Origin: Candidatus Planktophila sp.
GTDB taxonomy: Bacteria > Actinomycetota > Actinomycetes > Nanopelagicales > Nanopelagicaceae
Length of the DNA: 64,000 nt
Assembly (NCBI GenBank): GCA_021741905.1
Contig: JAIOWZ010000001.1
Span: forward strand, 62,001-126,000
Direction of reading: 5' to 3'
The translations under genes were made by a program, and so were the position numbers. Below are positions 29,807-37,891 of the stretch, one piece after another (the stretch's first letter is position 1; each line of letters starts with the position of its first letter). The notes beneath the pieces were generated by a model. That model was not told the origin of the DNA. It saw only the letters and a program-made list of their open reading frames with translations, and searched no databases.

Positions 29807-30328
29807 TTAACGAGCTCCCACGGAAATTGTAGTTTGATTGTCAAAGACGAGGGAGTTGATTGCTGATTCGATCTCCTTTACAGATGCGCCAGAGACAATC
29901 ATCTCAATCGATACTGGATTGTCAGAAGTTCGAGAAAAGCTCTGGATATTTGCACCAGCGTTAGTAATCAATTGTGTGGTCAGCGCAAGATCTCGTGGGT
30001 GTAGTTTCGGAGCACTAATGATCAAGTGAACTAAACCCTGTGGCATCGTTGCAAGATTGGTCTTACCAAAGAGAGTGGCAATGTCTACATCCAAAGCCTC
30101 AGCGCAGGAAGCAAGATCTTCTTCGATAGCGCTCTGATGAGCTGGATTTGCACCAATCAGCACGGTCAAAATCAGTCGATTGCTAATAATAACCTGTTCG
30201 ATATCTATGACATGCACAGCGAAAGGAGCGAGAGTTTCAAAAAGTGAAGATGCAATACCCGGTGTGTCAACGCCTGTTAAAAGGATAAGGCCTGTGAACT
30301 GCTCTGATTGCGCGCTATTTTCTGTCAT
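29807..30328 (-). CDS. Tandem ACT-domain protein, split-off regulatory half of SerB
   Basis: A 173-residue protein with two ACT-like repeats (about 10-85 and 98-168), the first beginning GLILLTGVDTPGIASSLFETLA. Two N-terminal ACT domains are the serine-sensing part of mycobacterial SerB2-type enzymes. The frame ends cleanly after the second ACT strand (TTISVGAR, then stop), and the phosphatase begins five bases later in another frame. It may act with the phosphatase as separate subunits. A frameshift in a once-fused gene is the origin I infer. Confidence 0.82.
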   Translation of the reverse strand: MTENSAQSEQFTGLILLTGVDTPGIASSLFETLAPFAVHVIDIEQVIISNRLILTVLIGANPAHQSAIEEDLASCAEALDVDIATLFGKTNLATMPQGLVHLIISAPKLHPRDLALTTQLITNAGANIQSFSRTSDNPVSIEMIVSGASVKEIESAINSLVFDNQTTISVGAR

Positions 30329-30400
30329 AAGAAGGAAAGGTTATCGTGAATCAATGCCTCTAATGGCGAGGCTTTAACCCCGGTTGCCTCGTGGAGCCAC

Positions 30401-30406
30401 TATCTT
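30401..30406 (+). promoter_or_regulatory. -10 box (TATCTT) of the ABC ATPase gene
   Basis: TATCTT ends eight bases before ATG 30415; this suggests a leaderless or near-leaderless mRNA and supports that start over GTG 30391. Confidence 0.4.
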
Positions 30407-30414
30407 TTGCATCT

Positions 30415-31203
30415 ATGAGTACCACCGTTTTAAGCCTCAATGATGTCTCGGTTCGCAGGGGCGAAAGAGTCATTTTGGGTCCACTTAACTTTGCGATTAC
30501 CCAGGGGGAGCGATGGGTTGTTTTAGGTCCAAACGGTGCGGGCAAATCTACTCTTCTTCAGATACTTGCAACCAAAATCTTTCCTACCCAAGGTGTGGTA
30601 CGAGTTTTAGATAAACAAATGGGCACGGTGGATCTTTTCGAATTAAGAACTCGTATTGGTCTCTGTGGTTCTGTGATTGCTGAAGATATTCCTTATGACG
30701 AAACAGTAAAAGATGTTGTTCTCACCGCCGCATATGCAATTTTGGGGAGATGGAATGAAGATTACGACCTCTGGGATGAGTCCCGAGCGATGGCTTTGCT
30801 GACAACATTTGGTGTAAGAGAACTTGGCGAGCGGATTTACGGAACGCTGAGCGAAGGTGAAAAGAAACGGGTTCAGATTTCTCGCGCACTTATGACAGAT
30901 CCCGAACTTCTATTACTTGATGAGCCGGCGGCTGGTTTGGACCTTGGTGGCCGTGAGGATCTCTTGCGACGATTTGCGAATTTTTCAGCAGATCCGGCAG
31001 CTCCTGCAACGATTTTGGTAACTCACCATATTGAGGAGATTCCGGTAGGCACAACACACGCACTATTACTTAAGGACGGTCTGATTGCCATTTCTGGTCC
31101 TATCGATCAGGTCTTAACATCTGAGCACGTTTCGGCAGTTTTTGGAACTGCAATCACCGTCACACCAGAGTCTGGTCGTTACTTTGCCCGCGCATCTATT
31201 TGA
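30415..31203 (+). CDS. ABC transporter ATP-binding protein, no partner permease nearby
   Basis: A 262-residue ABC ATPase: Walker A GPNGAGKSTLL (about 37-47), Q-loop region, signature LSEGEKKRVQISRAL (a variant of LSGGQ), Walker B LLLLDEPAAGLDLGG and H-loop VTHHIEEIP. There is no membrane segment and no permease gene beside it. Similar stand-alone ATPases next to serB occur in other actinobacteria, often annotated as molybdenum or iron type; the substrate cannot be read here. Its 3' end overlaps the ung start. Confidence 0.85.
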   Translation: MSTTVLSLNDVSVRRGERVILGPLNFAITQGERWVVLGPNGAGKSTLLQILATKIFPTQGVVRVLDKQMGTVDLFELRTRIGLCGSVIAEDIPYDETVKDVVLTAAYAILGRWNEDYDLWDESRAMALLTTFGVRELGERIYGTLSEGEKKRVQISRALMTDPELLLLDEPAAGLDLGGREDLLRRFANFSADPAAPATILVTHHIEEIPVGTTHALLLKDGLIAISGPIDQVLTSEHVSAVFGTAITVTPESGRYFARASI

Positions 31204-31825
31204 TCAACTGCACCCTGACTGGAAAGAGATTTTGCAACCTCACGAGAGTGCAATAGCGAAGATTGAAGCACGACTTTTAGGTGCGGACAGCACGCCAGAT
31301 TTTCCTAGAATTTTTAGATCGTTAACGAGGTCAATTAAATCAACGAGAGTAGTAATTTTTGGACAGGATCCATACCCAACTCAGGGTCATGCACACGGCT
31401 TAGCATTTTCCGTAGAGAATTCGGTTGCACCACTGCCACCATCACTGAGAAACATATTTACAGAGTTGTCGGATGATTGTGGAATCAACAGGAAACAAGG
31501 AGATCTATCTGATTGGTTTGATCAAGGCGTAATGCTTCTTAATCGTGTTTTAACTACTCAAGCTGGGTCGTCACTTGCGCACTCTGATATCGGATGGCAA
31601 GAGATAACAGATGCCGTTGCGCAAGAGTTGGGTAAGCACGAGGTTGTTGCGATCTTGTGGGGTAAAAATGCAGGAGAGTTAGCTCCATATTTCTCACCTG
31701 AATGGCGTATTGAATCTGTTCATCCAAGTCCGCTGTCTGCATATCGAGGTTTTTTTGGCTCAAAACCGTTTTCGAAGTGCAATGCGATCCTTGCGAGAAA
31801 CAAATTGGAAATGATTTCTTGGTAA
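31184..31825 (+). CDS. ung: Uracil-DNA glycosylase, family 1
   Basis: Excises uracil from DNA. Catalytic Asp motif GQDPYPTQGHAHGLAFS and the His loop HPSPLSAYRGFFG are both present, as is the uracil-binding LLNRVLTT region. No ATG fits; I choose TTG 31184 (213 aa) where the sequence begins LPAHLFDQLHPDWKEIL, which resembles family N-termini. TTG 31142 would add 14 residues and deepen the overlap with the ABC gene. The stop codon lies within the base of a strong terminator. Confidence 0.92.
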   Translation: MPAHLFDQLHPDWKEILQPHESAIAKIEARLLGADSTPDFPRIFRSLTRSIKSTRVVIFGQDPYPTQGHAHGLAFSVENSVAPLPPSLRNIFTELSDDCGINRKQGDLSDWFDQGVMLLNRVLTTQAGSSLAHSDIGWQEITDAVAQELGKHEVVAILWGKNAGELAPYFSPEWRIESVHPSPLSAYRGFFGSKPFSKCNAILARNKLEMISW

Positions 31826-31863
31826 AGAGAAAGGCCCCCGGTAAACCGAGGGCCTTTCTCTTT
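31824..31863. terminator. Bidirectional intrinsic terminator between ung and azgA
   Basis: Arms AAAGAGAAAGGCCC (31824-31837) and GGGCCTTTCTCTTT (31850-31863) pair perfectly over 14 bp, with CGG/CCG pairing inside and a TAAA loop. A-rich and T-rich flanks make it work in both directions. It is the only classical terminator I see in the window. Confidence 0.9.
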
Positions 31864-31872
31864 ATTTACTTT

Positions 31873-33321
31873 CTATCCAACCCAAATGTTTATGGGTGAT
31901 GAGAGGAAGTAGACCACGAACAGTCCAGCCACGACTAGCATCAAAGGATGTAATTCTTTTCTGCGCCCCTGTGCGAGTCTGATCACTACGTGTGTGATAA
32001 ATCCAGCTCCTATTCCCACAGAGATGTTGTAAGTAAATGGCATCAATATGATTGTTAGGAAGGCAGGTACTGCGATACCCATGTCATCCCAATCGATGTT
32101 CTTGATCTGAGACATCATCAAGAACCCGACAATAATAAGCGCTGGGGTAGCAGCCTCGTAAGGGATGATATTTACAATCGGCGAAAGAACTGTGGTCAGA
32201 AGGAAGAGAACTCCTGTGATTACAGAGGCTAAGCCTGTGCGTGCACCTTCACCAACACCCGAAGCCGATTCGATGTATGAAGTATTTGATGAAACACCTG
32301 CTGCGCCACCTGCTGCGGCCGCTACAGAATCAACTAACAGAATTCGGTTTGCATTCGGGACGTTTCCATCCTTATCGGTCAAACCGGCTTCATGACCAAT
32401 CGCAGTCATCGTTCCCATTGTGTCGAAGAAATCAGCAAGGAGAAGTGTGAAAACGAGCAGAGCGGCTGCGATGAATCCAATCTTTGAAAAAGAACCAAAA
32501 AGATTAAACTGGCCCAAGAGATCAAAGTCTGGAGTTGCCACGACTTTTTCAGGAACGGCAGGAATATTTAATCCCCAGCCCTTTGGATTAACAAAGTCTT
32601 TTCCATCTGCTGTGAACGCACCTGGGATGTAGTTGGTTCCTACTTTAAATGCACTCTCGATAATGATAGATAAAATAGTGGCCACTGAGATTCCAATGAG
32701 GATTGCGCCCTTAACTTTCTTTACCATCAGGATGACCATCAAGAAGAAGCCAACGATAAATACGATAATTGGCCAGCCAATTAGGGAGGTTCCGTTGCCA
32801 AGTGTTACCGGGACCGGGCCAACTCCAGTTCGACGCACAAAACCAGCATCGACTAAGCCGATGAGAGCGATGAATAGTCCGATACCAACTGAGATCGCGA
32901 CCTTAATTTGAGGGGGAACAGCTTTGAATACGGCTGTTCTAAAGCCCGTGAGAACAAGTACGAGGATGATAAGGCCCTCTAATACGACCAAGCCCATCGC
33001 ATCTGCCCAAGTCATCTGGGAAGCGATTCCATATGCGACAAATGTGTTGAGTCCTAGGCCCGTTGCAATAGCGAGGGGATAGTTTGCGACAACTCCCATG
33101 AGAATGGTCAATACTCCTGCAACTAGCGCCGTAGCCGCTGCGATCTTTGCCATGTGGTTGTCACCGCCAAGGAAGTTTCCGTCGACATCTTTGGCACCGC
33201 CAAGAATTATCGGATTGAGCACGACGATGTAAGCCATTGTGAAAAATGTTACGACCCCACCTCGGACTTCTCGACCTATCGTGGAACCACGTTCTGAGAT
33301 TTTAAAATACGAATCCAGCAT
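31873..33321 (-). CDS. AzgA-type purine (adenine/guanine/hypoxanthine) permease, NCS2 superfamily
   Basis: A 482-residue membrane protein with 12-14 predicted hydrophobic segments. Its N-terminus (YFKISERGSTIGREVRGG, then VTFFTMAYIVVLNP) is the COG2252/AzgA signature, and the later GEGARTGLASVITG and TPALIIVGFLMM segments also fit. It imports purine bases by proton symport in characterised relatives. ATG 33321 follows AGAAAGG by nine bases; the upstream in-frame start is rejected. A structured 5' leader precedes it, and apt, a purine-salvage gene, lies 4 kb away. Confidence 0.9.
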   Translation of the reverse strand: MLDSYFKISERGSTIGREVRGGVVTFFTMAYIVVLNPIILGGAKDVDGNFLGGDNHMAKIAAATALVAGVLTILMGVVANYPLAIATGLGLNTFVAYGIASQMTWADAMGLVVLEGLIILVLVLTGFRTAVFKAVPPQIKVAISVGIGLFIALIGLVDAGFVRRTGVGPVPVTLGNGTSLIGWPIIVFIVGFFLMVILMVKKVKGAILIGISVATILSIIIESAFKVGTNYIPGAFTADGKDFVNPKGWGLNIPAVPEKVVATPDFDLLGQFNLFGSFSKIGFIAAALLVFTLLLADFFDTMGTMTAIGHEAGLTDKDGNVPNANRILLVDSVAAAAGGAAGVSSNTSYIESASGVGEGARTGLASVITGVLFLLTTVLSPIVNIIPYEAATPALIIVGFLMMSQIKNIDWDDMGIAVPAFLTIILMPFTYNISVGIGAGFITHVVIRLAQGRRKELHPLMLVVAGLFVVYFLSSPINIWVG

Positions 33322-33409
33322 GATTTGAGCCTTTCTGATTTTGTTAACGGGGGTGTTTGCGACCCCGTGTGCTGAAAGGGTGCACAACCCTGGGAAGATG
33401 AGTTGAGCC
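33322..33409 (-). promoter_or_regulatory. Structured leader upstream of azgA (candidate cis-regulatory RNA)
   Basis: Minus-strand transcript features, in order: TAGGCT as possible -10; hairpin AGGGT/ACCCT (33377-33391) whose five-base loop TGTGC can pair with GCACA at 33368-33372, an H-type pseudoknot; hairpin ACGGGG/CCCCGT (33347-33368); then the ribosome-binding site. The motif AGGCTCAA occurs at the leader start and again at the ribosome-binding site. It does not match the classical purine riboswitch. Confidence 0.4.
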
Positions 33410-33415
33410 TACGCC

Positions 33416-34081
33416 CTATGACTTGGTAACTCTTGAAACGACTCCCAGAGAAATAGCGATTGATTGCCCGATCAAGAGGGCGAACATGAGCGTGCCTAGC
33501 CCAACGGTTCCTCCTAGGAGCCAACCAGCCACCAAAACGGTGCCTTCGATACCCAACCGAACTCGACCAATTCGAACACCTGTTTTCTTGTTCAACGCGG
33601 TCATCAACCCGTCTCGTGGCCCAGGACCTAAGCCGCAAGTTATATACAAACTTGATCCTATCCCGACCATCGCGATTCCAATGAGACAGTAAATGATTCC
33701 CAAGAGATATGAATCTTGTACCGGAAATACCGTGACGCCGACCTGAATAGCAATTGCGATCAACGCAATATTCGACAAGGTCCCGAAACCAGGTTTTTCT
33801 TTCATGGGAATCCAAAGAAGCAGCACCACGGAACTTATTGCAAAAGTTGACCACCCCATTGTTATATCTAATTTGGCCGCTATCCCTTGAGCTAAAACGG
33901 ACCACGGGGCATTTCCAATTTCACTTTGAATCAATAATGAATCGCCGAGACCAAAAACAAACAACCCAAAAAAAAGAACTGCGGTTCGAAGAGGGGAGAG
34001 GTCCCATCTAGATGTGGCCGTCCATGGAGTATGAGGCACCGTTTTATGAGGACGCAGAAACTCTAGAAATGGGTTTGACAT
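33416..34081 (-). CDS. YczE/YitT-like integral membrane protein
   Basis: A 221-residue protein with about five hydrophobic segments, matching the YczE family (COG2364): TAVLFFGLFVFGLGDSLLIQ, GNAPWSVLAQGIA, and GLGPGPRDGLMTAL are the recognisable conserved stretches. Function is unknown; relatives lie near transporters or regulators. ATG 34081 is chosen because a TATACT -10 box lies six bases upstream; the longer frame to 34123 crosses into the neighbour. It ends six bases before the azgA leader, so the two may be co-transcribed. Confidence 0.8.
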   Translation of the reverse strand: MSNPFLEFLRPHKTVPHTPWTATSRWDLSPLRTAVLFFGLFVFGLGDSLLIQSEIGNAPWSVLAQGIAAKLDITMGWSTFAISSVVLLLWIPMKEKPGFGTLSNIALIAIAIQVGVTVFPVQDSYLLGIIYCLIGIAMVGIGSSLYITCGLGPGPRDGLMTALNKKTGVRIGRVRLGIEGTVLVAGWLLGGTVGLGTLMFALLIGQSIAISLGVVSRVTKS

Positions 34082-34087
34082 TGCATG

Positions 34088-34095
34088 AGTATAAT
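34088..34095. promoter_or_regulatory. Overlapping divergent -10 boxes of the YczE and DUF554 genes
   Basis: On the plus strand TATAAT (34090-34095) ends six bases before ATG 34102. On the minus strand TATACT (34093-34088) ends six bases before ATG 34081. The two boxes share four base pairs, so both leaderless promoters use the same DNA. Confidence 0.6.
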
Positions 34096-34101
34096 CGTCA
34101 T

Positions 34102-34833
34102 ATGTTTCCAGGTGTAGGCACAATCATTAATATTGTGACAATTGTTTCTGGTGCTTCACTAGGTGTACTTGTGGGAAATCGCATGAAGAAACCCACCAGA
34201 ACTTTACTTACTGATGTTTTAGGTTTGGTAACCCTATTAGGCGCAGGCTCTGCATTAATTCCTTTGTGGTCTGATCGTTACATTAATTCCCTCCCCAAAG
34301 GTTGGAGTTTGCTTGTAGTCCTTGGTTCGCTTTTGATTGGTGGGTTGATAGGTTCGGCGCTTAAGCTCGAAAATCGTTTAGACTCCTTAGGAGAAACACT
34401 GCGCATCAGGTTCAAAGCATCCAATGAATCAACATTTGTCGAAGGATTTGTCACCGCTTCACTGTTATTTGCAATTGGCCCTCTAGCAATATTGGGCAGC
34501 ATCAGTGATGGCATGGGAACAGGAATCGATCAATTGATTCTAAAAAGCACTCTCGACTTTTTCGCAGCCATGGCTTTTGCCACATCCCTGGGCTGGGGGG
34601 TGGCTGTCTCCGCCATTCCCGTTGGTTTCTATCAAGGTGTGTGGACTGTAATTGGTTTGGGTTTAGGTGAAATTTTGACGGGTTACCAAGTTGATGCGAT
34701 GACAGTTGTTGGCGGAATCATGTTGATTTGTATTGCCCTCAAACTGCTTAACATCAAGACGGTTGCTGTAGGAAATCTTCTGCCAGCTTTGGCAATAGCA
34801 CCAATTCTTGCACTACTAGTCCACTCGTTTTAG
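34102..34833 (+). CDS. DUF554 family membrane protein
   Basis: A 243-residue protein with six or seven hydrophobic segments. The N-terminal PGVGTIINIVTIVSGASLGVLVG and the central GPLAILGSISDGMGTG motif are characteristic of DUF554 (YdfK-like, COG1811). No function is established; a transporter role has been suggested. ATG 34102 is supported by the TATAAT box six bases upstream; the longer frame from 34012 overlaps the divergent gene and is rejected. Confidence 0.85.
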   Translation: MFPGVGTIINIVTIVSGASLGVLVGNRMKKPTRTLLTDVLGLVTLLGAGSALIPLWSDRYINSLPKGWSLLVVLGSLLIGGLIGSALKLENRLDSLGETLRIRFKASNESTFVEGFVTASLLFAIGPLAILGSISDGMGTGIDQLILKSTLDFFAAMAFATSLGWGVAVSAIPVGFYQGVWTVIGLGLGEILTGYQVDAMTVVGGIMLICIALKLLNIKTVAVGNLLPALAIAPILALLVHSF

Positions 34834-34857
34834 TTAAGGAGAATCCCTACTCCTTAA
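34834..34857. terminator. Stem-loop between convergent DUF554 and tdk genes
   Basis: TTAAGGAG (34834-34841) and CTCCTTAA (34850-34857) form a perfect 8-bp inverted repeat around an 8-base loop holding the tdk stop codon. No good T-tract follows on either strand, so termination is plausible but unproven. Confidence 0.4.
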
Positions 34858-35491
34858 AGGGTAAAGGCAATGAAGATGTGTGCGCAGCCCCTGACACACG
34901 AGCTGTTACTTGACGCATATGGTGTCTGCGACACAAAACTTCATAGGCTACATCAGCACCTGTAGACACATCCCCGACAACAACTTGTGCGCCTTCGACA
35001 ACCATTACTCCACCGACTGTGCGGGCGTTGTGCGTTGCACGTGCACCACACCAACATAGAGCTTCAACTTGTAGCGTATTAACCCGATCTGCCAATTCCA
35101 CCAAACGAGCTGAGCCTGGAAATAATTTGGTGCGGAAATCGGCCAAGATTCCAAATGCAAATACATCGATGCTTAGTCCATCAACTATTTTCGCTAATTG
35201 ATCAATCTGCTCGCTTTCGTAAAATTGAGCTTCATCGCAAATGATGTAATCGATGCGTTCGCCCATTGACAACTGATCAACGACCAATTTATGCAAGTCC
35301 ATCTCTGGTGTAACTTCGATTGCTGGACTGGATAGACCGAGTCGACTGGAGATCACACCACTACCGGCGCGATCGTTATTGGTAAAAATCAGACCTGTAC
35401 GACCTCGACTTTGATGGTTATGAGCGGTCTGTAAAGCAAGGGTGGACTTTCCGCTATCCATTGTTCCGCAGTAGTAAATCAACTCAGCCAT
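34847..35491 (-). CDS. tdk: Thymidine kinase (type II)
   Basis: Salvages thymidine to dTMP. The 214-residue protein has the P-loop GTMDSGKSTLALQ near the N-terminus, the Walker B-like DEAQFYESEQI motif, and zinc ligands in CWCG and the C-terminal CRRHH. ATG 35491 gives the family start MAELIYYCGTM and has CAGGAT seven bases upstream; ATG 35500 would add three residues. It follows the acyltransferase gene on the same strand. Confidence 0.93.
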   Translation of the reverse strand: MAELIYYCGTMDSGKSTLALQTAHNHQSRGRTGLIFTNNDRAGSGVISSRLGLSSPAIEVTPEMDLHKLVVDQLSMGERIDYIICDEAQFYESEQIDQLAKIVDGLSIDVFAFGILADFRTKLFPGSARLVELADRVNTLQVEALCWCGARATHNARTVGGVMVVEGAQVVVGDVSTGADVAYEVLCRRHHMRQVTARVSGAAHTSSLPLPFKE

Positions 35492-35498
35492 AGTGGGC

Positions 35499-35504
35499 AT
35501 CCTG
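35499..35504 (-). promoter_or_regulatory. Possible -10 box (CAGGAT) of tdk
   Basis: CAGGAT on the minus strand ends seven bases before ATG 35491. It is a weak match (C at the first position). Confidence 0.3.
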
Positions 35505-35512
35505 CCACAGGG

Positions 35513-37360
35513 CTAGGAAAATATCCCCAAGGCAACCAAAGCAGCCTCTAGTTCGTCTTTTAGAGCTAGCGCCGCATCGACTGTCAGATGCGAGGCGTCA
35601 CGGTAGACAACATAACCATCCTTAAAAGCCGGACAGATGTCGGTGCATAACCACGATGTTGGATCGATTTTTTCAAAACCCGGAATTGTTTGGACAGGGG
35701 TTTTTTCTGTTGAATCGCACGCCCTTGTGTTCCTGGATGCTAAACAATTTGGAATATCTCTTGAAGGGTGAGGCGTATCGTTAATGTAAATCAGATGATC
35801 GGATGACCCCCGAATAGATGAGAGCAAACGACTCTGGCCGTCGTTCCACCATTTATCTCTGTCTGGAAATTCACGAGGGGGAGTGAAGTATTGAAAGTTG
35901 CTCATGATGACAGCCGTCGGGGCCAATTTCTTGATTCTAGCTATTGAGTTAACTCGCCATTGATCGCAATCTACGGCCTTGAAAGCACCGCGATCATCTC
36001 GCGGAATGTCTACAGAAGGACACGCTGATTTTGTAAGTGACACTAATTTGAATCCGCGCTCAAAGCTAAGTTTTTCTAAAGCAGGAAACCATTGGGCTGC
36101 ATGAGAGTCACCGTATAGAACAATGGTCGTTTTTGAATTGATGTCCCCATATGTACATTCACCAGACTCTGGCTCGCCATAATTAACATGACAACCATCG
36201 ACATAGACCGATGGCTTTTTCATAATTTCATTCAAATCAAAGTTGTAGTTGGTGCCTCTAATATTAATTGTTGAGGAAGCTGTAGAAGAAATAGCAACGC
36301 CCGCACCAAGTGAGAGAATTGTTGTAGAGACAAAGAAGAGAAACACTTTCTTTGCAGGAATGGTCTTGTGTCTTAGTGGTTGTTCAATATATTTACTGGT
36401 CAAATGCGCGAGAATGATCGTGGCCAGTATGCACATAAAGCGCTCTTCTATGTGTAACGGTCTTCCTAACGCGCTACTTGGCAACACCAGCGCAGGCCAG
36501 TGCCATAGATACAGTGGATATGAAATGGCGCCAAGCCATTGGGAGACACGGTTGTTGCTGAGATCATTGAAAAAGCGTGGCCATACGGCAATGGAGCCAA
36601 TCAAAATAACTGTCGATAGCACCGGCAGAAGCGCATTAAATCCTGGGAAAGCCGTTGTTTCATCAAATTTTAGTGTCGATATCGCGATGCCAATAAAGCC
36701 TAACCATGGCAAGAATCTATTTTTCCAGAGTGTTGAAGGCACAAACAGCAGTAGCGCGCCGAATCCAAGTTCCCAAGCTCGAGTTGGAAGTGAGTAGAAA
36801 GCCCAGATTGGTGAAGTTTGTGTTTGATAGATAGACAGCATCAAAGAAAGAGCACTTGATACCGCAATTCCGTAGAAAACGGCACGTTTTCCAAACCTAG
36901 AAAGGAAGAGGATGAAAATTGGCCAGATAAGGTAGAACTGCTCTTCCACTGCAAGAGACCAATAATGAATAAAAGGCGAGGGCGTTGCATCTAGGTTCTG
37001 GTAATCATTTTCCCACCAGGCGAAAAGATAATTTGAAACATAGGTAGCAGCGGCAAATAAATCACGACCGAGTGCATCTCTGGTAATAACTGGGAGTAAA
37101 AACATTCCTGCGATTGCGGTTGCAAAAAGGACAAAGACAGAAGTTGGCAATAATCGCTTGATGCGTCGCTGATAGAAAAGTTTTAAATCCAAGGTTCCGC
37201 TATTTTCAATCTCACGAAGAATCAGGCCGGTGATCAAATAGCCTGAAATAACGTAGAAAATGTCAACACCGATAAAGCCACCTGGCACAAGTCGGGCATG
37301 GAAAATGGTTACAAGGAGAGCAGCTAAGGCTCGAAGTCCTTGAATTTGAAGTATGCGCAC
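35513..37360 (-). CDS. Acyltransferase 3 / SGNH two-domain membrane acyltransferase
   Basis: A 615-residue protein of the OafA/OafB type. Residues 1-350 have about ten membrane segments and the acyltransferase-3 signatures QGLRALAALLVTIFH (catalytic His) and GGFIGVDIFYVISGYLI. The C-terminal part is an extracytoplasmic SGNH hydrolase-like domain with the nucleophile Ser in VLYGDSHAAQWFPAL and the Asp-His pair in YRDASHLT. Such proteins O-acetylate surface polysaccharides, lipids or peptidoglycan; the target is unknown. GTG 37360 lies two bases after the apt stop, so it is read from the tRNA-apt transcript. Confidence 0.88.
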   Translation of the reverse strand: MRILQIQGLRALAALLVTIFHARLVPGGFIGVDIFYVISGYLITGLILREIENSGTLDLKLFYQRRIKRLLPTSVFVLFATAIAGMFLLPVITRDALGRDLFAAATYVSNYLFAWWENDYQNLDATPSPFIHYWSLAVEEQFYLIWPIFILFLSRFGKRAVFYGIAVSSALSLMLSIYQTQTSPIWAFYSLPTRAWELGFGALLLFVPSTLWKNRFLPWLGFIGIAISTLKFDETTAFPGFNALLPVLSTVILIGSIAVWPRFFNDLSNNRVSQWLGAISYPLYLWHWPALVLPSSALGRPLHIEERFMCILATIILAHLTSKYIEQPLRHKTIPAKKVFLFFVSTTILSLGAGVAISSTASSTINIRGTNYNFDLNEIMKKPSVYVDGCHVNYGEPESGECTYGDINSKTTIVLYGDSHAAQWFPALEKLSFERGFKLVSLTKSACPSVDIPRDDRGAFKAVDCDQWRVNSIARIKKLAPTAVIMSNFQYFTPPREFPDRDKWWNDGQSRLLSSIRGSSDHLIYINDTPHPSRDIPNCLASRNTRACDSTEKTPVQTIPGFEKIDPTSWLCTDICPAFKDGYVVYRDASHLTVDAALALKDELEAALVALGIFS

Positions 37361-37362
37361 CT

Positions 37363-37890
37363 CTAGGAAACTACCAAGGATGTAATCGGAATATTTGGAT
37401 ATTTTTCTTGGAGTGTCGTCCGACCGGCCAAACCATCGATCTCGAGTAAAGCCAAAACATGTACTACCTCTGCGCCGAGACGATTCATTAACTCGATGGC
37501 TGCGCCAATTGTTCCACCTGTGGCCAAAACATCGTCGATAAGCAAAACTTTTGCGCCCTTGGGCACAGCGTCTATATGCACCTCCAAAGTATCGGTGCCG
37601 TATTCAAGGCCATAGCTTTCAGAAATTGTGAGGTGGGGGAGTTTGCCCGCTTTTCTAATGGGAACGAAGCCGCTGTGTAGTTGGTTTGCTACCGCCGAAG
37701 CGAAGATAAAACCTCGTGCCTCAATGCCAGCGATCACAGTTGATGAATCCCCATAGCTAGCAAACTTTTCAGTGATCGCGATGAAAGCCTCACCGTGCGC
37801 CAAGAGGGGGGTGATATCTTGAAATCTGATTCCTGGTTGGGGGTAATCAGGTATTTCTCGAATCAACGATAAGGCGTCATCAATATTCAT
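37363..37890 (-). CDS. apt: Adenine phosphoribosyltransferase
   Basis: Converts adenine plus PRPP to AMP. The 175-residue protein has family motifs IREIPDYPQPGIRFQDITPLL, GIEARGFIFASAVA, RKAGKLP and the PRPP loop VLLIDDVLATGGTIGAA. Start ATG 37890 is the only suitable one and lies one base beyond the tRNA-Leu discriminator base, with no ribosome-binding site or -10 box before it. In many actinobacteria apt lies by relA and the yajC-secDF genes; here it has been relocated. Confidence 0.95.
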   Translation of the reverse strand: MNIDDALSLIREIPDYPQPGIRFQDITPLLAHGEAFIAITEKFASYGDSSTVIAGIEARGFIFASAVANQLHSGFVPIRKAGKLPHLTISESYGLEYGTDTLEVHIDAVPKGAKVLLIDDVLATGGTIGAAIELMNRLGAEVVHVLALLEIDGLAGRTTLQEKYPNIPITSLVVS

Positions 37891-37891
37891 G

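Noticed and set aside
29800-29850. Reading the split serB as a pseudogene
   Set aside because: Both reading frames are complete, keep all motifs, and end or start at domain boundaries; a sequencing error cannot be excluded but decay is unlikely.
34075-34080. TTGACA as a -35 box for the DUF554 gene
   Set aside because: Only 9 bp separate it from TATAAT at 34090; 16-18 bp are needed. It lies in the YczE coding region.
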